In this document: piece after piece, positions 59,471 through 64,000 of the stretch
How positions within the stretch are numbered: the first letter of the stretch is position 1
Layout: each line of letters begins with the position of its first letter
Source of the DNA: Boswellia sacra
Lineage: Eukaryota > Streptophyta > Magnoliopsida > Sapindales > Burseraceae
Direction of reading: 5' to 3'
Length of the DNA: 64,000 nt
Assembly (NCBI GenBank): GCA_013180625.2
Contig: SNVD02013580.1
Span: forward strand, 682,001-746,000
The notes under the pieces: generated by a model
The model's input: only the letters and a program-made list of their open reading frames with translations
Database searches by the model: none
What the model was told of the DNA's origin: nothing
Translations under genes and position numbers: made by a program

Positions 59471-61096
59471 TAAATAAATCAAAAGAGAGGAATAAAGTAA
59501 CTTGCATTAATTACTGTAATTGCCAAGTTAAGGAAACTATTTTAAGTTTTAGCAAAATCCAAATTCTTCTTATATGATATGAATTCAAGTTCAACATTAA
59601 AACAAAAATACATTTCTCGATAAGTTATTAGACAACTCTTAAATAGGATTGTCAGACTCATAAACAAGCAATTTCTTGTCTAATCGAGTCGTTAAGTAAT
59701 TGCTCATCAGAACAAACGAGCAAATGCTCATCATGTTCAACAAATCCAATGGGCCATGTCAAAAGTGCATTTAATAACTTGTCTAAAAAGATATGTTCCT
59801 AACATGATGTTGAATTTGGATAGGACATCTAAAATTACTAAGACTTTACAAAAAACTAAAAGACCAACCCTTACAAGTAGTTATTTTCTCCTATTTTCTC
59901 TAAATAGAAAATATGGGAAAATGTAGCTATGATCGACTGCAAGGGCTGACTCATTTGAGTTTATGTCTAATCCATGCAACTAGATTAGAACTTTGATAGT
60001 GTTTGGCAAAGTAGGCTTAGAAAGATCAAGAGTAAAGTTGGGTTCCACTTGTATAATAATATAACCTTGATTAACACCAACCTCCATAACATAAATTAAA
60101 GTCATTTCAAAAGTTTGCCATCAAGCAAGGCCATGAATCTCGTAACATTCTTTCCTTCAAGGAATATTAGTTGCAATCATATTCGAATTGCTCTCAAATG
60201 TATTCCAAGGTGGCATACATTCCTATCAATATCTCTGAATATCTAAAGCCAAAATTATAAGAAGATAAGTTTTTGGAGAACATGAGGAAATAGACTAAAC
60301 TAGAACTTTATAAGACTTATATACATATTTTAGCATGGGAGTTTTAAAAAGATCAAGGAACTTTATTTTAGGTACAAGGGTATTTACATCATAAAACTTG
60401 TAAGGATTTAAAGGATCTTAGTAAAAGGGTTGTAATGAGTTAGACCTAGTATTTGGCTCATACTCTGTTTCATAATGGAAATTTATAATAGAATTAGAGG
60501 AAGAATGAATTTCTGAAGAAAAACTAGAGACTTAGTTTTTGCTACCTCTTGATTATCCAGAGTTCTATGTCGAAACAAGTGTTTTCACACAAAAGAAGTA
60601 TTTTACATTCATCAGAAAGTTCTGGGTGATCAATAAGTTGAAGAAGCTTGTTGGGAATCTTTTTACCTAATGTGTATTGTTTAGCAAAATGTCCCTTTTT
60701 TGCCACATATGACACATCTGCTAGTTTGCTTCGCAAACCTTTGTTTTTTGACAAAGTGATGTTTTGGACTTTTGTATGGTTTCCATGACTTATTGAATCT
60801 CCAAGTCATGAGACAATTATTGGATCGCTCTAAAATTCTATATGATTTATGATGAAGAAAAAAATTGGGTTCATCCTATTATCTCTAATGTTGCACCTCT
60901 TGCATACCATACTTTCTAGTTATTATTTAATTTATATCAAATAGCTATAGCATTTGATCTGACATTAATTCATAGAAGCAAAAGATTTTGCCAAGGAAAA
61001 TGCTTTGATATAATGTTCTCTATTATTTTTGGCTCTCAAATTTGATAAAATTCAGATTCAAGTAGAAGCTTCAATATCGCAACAATAAGACAGAAG
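59471..61096. other. Unassigned AT-rich DNA between two copia relics
   Basis: No intact gene. A CCHC-like fragment lies on the minus strand at 60,542-60,754 (separate entry). The rest shows only stop-riddled frames. Confidence 0.45.
60542..60780 (-). pseudogene. CCHC zinc-knuckle relic, possibly from a retroelement or pararetrovirus-like sequence
   Basis: Minus-strand frames give RCVICGKKG in one frame and KKGHFAKQYTLGKK in the next, together a CX2CX4H-type knuckle with the last cysteine replaced by tyrosine. LLQLIDHPELSDE follows. Such knuckles occur in gag proteins and in capsid regions of plant pararetroviruses. The rest of the surrounding minus strand is too decayed to decide, and no polymerase was found. 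Confidence 0.33.
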
Positions 61097-61642
61097 TGTC
61101 GAAGAACTATTGGATAAGTCAAAATGTCGCAGTGCTAAAACAGAGAATTGTAGTGCTCTTATGATGGAGAGCTTGGTGCCACAACGTGGTGAGGTAGCGC
61201 CCCAATGTGACTTCCAGACAATGACGCCTTTCCACAACGTCGCAACATTGGTTTTATAAATCCATAGTGCTAGTTTGCGATCTGACATGGAAAAACATTG
61301 TTTGTGTAAAATAAAAGTCCTAGTCTATTTTAGAGAGGCATTTATTGAATTCTCTTTGTACGGTTTCTAGAGAAAAAAGTAACATAAAAGGAGAGTTGAT
61401 ATCTCATACTTGAAAAGAGTTGAAAAAGCTTTGTAATCCAATTCTTCATAGTGAAAGATTTCTTATGTAGTTTTCCTAGTGGATGTTGGTTAACCTTGAA
61501 CCAGAACATTTAAATCTTAATGTTGATCTCTTTTGATTGTTTGCTTGTTTGTGTGTTCCATCTGGATTACTTCTTTATTGTTATTTGTTTATTGCTTGAT
61601 CCATGGATGAAATTCGTTGATTGGGATCCTTAATTCACAACA
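61097..61642 (+). repeat. 5' LTR of copia relic 3 (start approximate)
   Basis: Ends ttcacaaca just before a primer site. Its left part carries gtcgca / gcgcc-rich sequence in the style of the LTR at 50,799. The start near 61,097 is inferred from a TG end and is uncertain. Confidence 0.5.
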
Positions 61643-61645
61643 ATA

Positions 61646-61658
61646 TGGTATCGAAGCA
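61646..61658 (+). other. Primer binding site of copia relic 3
   Basis: tggtatcgaagca, tRNA-Met type with changes, three bases inside the LTR. Confidence 0.7.
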
Positions 61659-61712
61659 ATGTTTGCTTGTTTTTGCACACAACCTATTCGTGGAAATTCC
61701 TAGAGAGAAGTA

Positions 61713-63618
61713 ATGGTTGGAATAAGGTTTGAACTAGAGAAATTTGATAAAAAGGGTGATTTTGATCTTTGGAGAAAGAAGATGAGGGCTATCCGAGTGC
61801 AACAAAAATACACTAAACTCTTAGTTGTAAACTAGTCTTACTGAGAAACTATCTAAGGAAGAGAAAGATGAGATCATGGAGACAACCTATAGCTCTCTTA
61901 TTCTCTACTTGTCTGATAATGTATTGCATCAAATTGATAAAGATGATACTATAAAAAATGTTTGGACTAAATTTGAATCTTTGTATATGACTAAATCTTT
62001 GTTTAATAACATTTATCTTAAAGAGCAATTGTTTGGGTTCAATATGTATTCGTCTAAGAGATTAGAAGATAATCTTAATAATTTTAAGAAGATTGTATTG
62101 ATCTTGCTAATGTTGGTGAAAAGATTAGTGAGGAAAACTAGGTAGTTATACTCTTGAATTCTCTATCAAGAAATTTTAGGGAGGCTACATCTACTAATAA
62201 ATATGGCATAGAGGGCCTTGATTTGGATGATGTACTTGAGGCTCTTAGATCAAAGGAGCTTGAGATCAGGTACAAATGAAAAATCAAAAACAGTGGAAAG
62301 CTTTAATGGCAAGCGGTAGATCATATAAAAGAGGGCAAAAGGCAAAGGAAAATCAAGATTGAAGTCAAGGTTCAAGCAAGCAAAGAGATGTTATCACTAT
62401 AAAAATAAGGGTCACTTTAAATATGATTGCCCTTATTCGAAGAACAAAAAGGAAAGGTCAGCAAAAGATGGTGATGCAGTTGTGGCATCATTTCACTATG
62501 AGCGTGTAGAGGTTTTGAGCATGTTAGACATGAGATTTAATGATGAGTGGATTCTTGATTTAGGCTATGCATTCCAAATGTGTCCTAAGAAAGAAATTTT
62601 TTTTTTTTTTTTTGCTTCTTATCAATCAGTAGATAGGGAAAAAGTTCTGATAGGAAGTAATATAGTTTATGAAGTTATGGGAATTGGATGTGTCAGATTT
62701 AGGATGTTTGATAGACTGTCAAAATTTTGAAAGAAGTTAGGCATGTTCCTGGATTAAAAGGAACTTAATTTTTTTGAGCACACTGGATAGATTGGGTTAT
62801 GAGTACAAGGTATCGTTTTGGATATTACGTGTGACTAAAGAAGTGCTAGTTGTTATGAAAGCTAATATTCAAAATGGCTTGTATGTGTTGCAAGGAGAGG
62901 TCTTAACTGGTGAATTAGATGCAAGAGAAGCTCCTAATACAGATAAAACCAACTTTGGCATCAAAGGCTTGGTCATATCATTGAAAGAGGTTTGAAGGAG
63001 TTGAGTAGTCAAGGGTTGTTATGTGATGGTCAAGTGGGTAAACTTGAGTTTTGTGACCAAGTTTCTTAACAGACATTTATACTATAAAGGGTACTCTTAA
63101 TTACGTGTATTCAGATCTCTAGGGACTAGCTAGTAAGCCTTCACATAATGATAACAAGTATGTCTTATCTTTGATTGATGATTATTCTAAAAAGGTGTGG
63201 ACTTACTATTTAAAATATAAGAATGAAGCTTTTGAAAATTTTAAACAACAACAGCAGCTTGTAAAACCCAAATTGGTAAAAAGGTGAAAAAATTATAACA
63301 AAAAATTCTTTTTTAGTACACATGTGGACAAAAACTAGTAATAGACTTTAGTTTTGTAGTCATAAATTTGAATCTTATTGTAAAGACCATAGTATTGCGG
63401 CATAAAACAATTAGACAACAACCCCCACCCCCCCACCCCCCCCACCCCCCAACCAAAAAGATGGTTTAGTAGAAAAGATCAATAAGACTATAGTGAAGAG
63501 AGTTAGGTGTTTGCTTTCTAATGTGAGACTAGGAAAAGAGTTCTGGGCAAAAGCTATGAGTATTATAGCTTACTTATCAGATAGAAATTTGTCTACAACC
63601 ATTGATTGCAAGCACCAG
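61713..63618 (+). pseudogene. Ty1/copia gag-protease-integrase relic 3
   Basis: Begins MVGIRFELEKFDKKGDFDLWRKKM, gag type. Later pieces are SLFNNIYLKEQLFGFNM, the knuckle CYHYKNKGHFKYDC (second cysteine changed to tyrosine), the protease region WILDLGYAFQMCPKK (DLG in place of DSG), then GLVISLKEV/GHI and KLEFCDQ of the integrase N-terminus, SLIDDYSKKVWTYYLK near 63,170, and RVRCLLSNVRLGKEFWAKA near 63,510. Many stops and frame changes. A C-rich tract (63,421-63,451) interrupts it. It is cut at about 63,619 by a gypsy LTR. Confidence 0.82.
63421..63451 (+). repeat. C-rich tract
   Basis: Runs of five to eight C separated by single A, inside copia relic 3; i-motif / G-quadruplex (opposite strand) potential. 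Confidence 0.85.
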
Positions 63619-64000
63619 AGGACAGGACTGGCCCCCAGCTGATACGAGTGAATCGTGTCTAAAACAATGCTAAGAAAAATAACTTAGTAAAATATGCTAT
63701 TTTAAGAAAATTTGACAGAGTCTCCCCTGCAGTTTGAACTAATCCCCCTTTCAAGTATACAAAATTCAAAACTTTCAAAATATTTACATAATTATTAACT
63801 TCCTTTTTGCGACCTTGAGTCCTCTAATAAAACATTGATCTTCCAAAACATTCAATAAAGCAAACTATGGCCTCCGACCTCAAATATAATTAATTTACAA
63901 TTCAAAAGTTTACAACTAGGATTTTAATGAAAGTTTCCTCAAAAACTCATGCATGATGAGTAAGCAAAAAGTTTTAAAAGGAAACTAAAATAAAATCCTT
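63619..64000 (-). mobile_element. Gypsy LTR, start of a copy that continues past the window
   Basis: From 'ggacaggactggcccccag' onward the sequence follows the 21,085 LTR (cgtg(c/t)ctaaaac, acagagtctcccc, ctaatccccct, tcctcaaaaactcatgcatga) with about 15% differences by eye. It interrupts copia relic 3. Whether a full element or a solo LTR follows cannot be seen. Confidence 0.85.

Noticed and set aside
63421..63451. C-rich run as a CRISPR-like or telomeric repeat
   Set aside because: Irregular C runs with single A, no spacer structure and no plant telomere unit; simple low-complexity tract.

Overview
The window is plant nuclear DNA from a eudicot. It is AT-rich, has large introns with GT/AG junctions, holds a TIR-NB-LRR resistance gene (a class found in eudicots, not grasses), and is packed with Ty1/copia, Ty3/gypsy and hAT-type elements. 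A woody rosid is a guess only. The one host gene that can be assembled end to end is the TIR-NB-LRR gene (TNL) on the minus strand, in five exons between 39,627 and 21,073. The rest is transposons, pseudogene fragments and non-coding sequence.

Layout. 1-9.5 kb: two decayed ADP/ATP-carrier-like pseudogenes, a SAUR-like fragment beside a very G-rich tract, and a MITE-like element. 9.9-21.07 kb: an unrecognised segment that is repeated at 51.5-56.7 kb. It carries a copia-type LTR remnant (10.7-11.57 kb) and is split at 16,309-20,804 by a complete but broken Ty1/copia element (227-bp LTRs, target duplication gcgcc). 21.07-39.63 kb: the TNL. Its last codons are split by a 9.8-kb Ty3/gypsy chromovirus (21,085-30,878, 2.48-kb LTRs, target duplication cttgg). 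Its introns hold a 752-bp hAT-type element and a MITE candidate. 40,421-44,088: an LTR element with no recognisable protein, whose post-LTR site is complementary to its own LTR. 44-51.5 kb: AT-rich DNA, a second copy of the TNL 5' flank, a 745-bp hAT-type element, and the 3' end of a copia element. 51,788-54,871: a solo LTR related to the gypsy element. 56.76-59.08 kb: a 5'-truncated-end copia relic joined directly to an antisense NB-ARC fragment of a second TNL. 61.1-63.6 kb: another copia relic, interrupted at about 63,619 by a further gypsy LTR that runs off the window.

How it fits together. The order [segment X - TNL - 5' flank] in the left half recurs in broken form on the right (5' flank copy at 48.8 kb, X copy at 51.5-56.7 kb, NB-ARC fragment at 59.1 kb). 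This points to a tandem TNL cluster in which one full member survives and the others were eroded by retrotransposon insertion and deletion. The surviving member keeps every visible NLR motif. The retrotransposon changes only its last two residues and would give it a new 22-residue tail and an LTR-derived 3' end.
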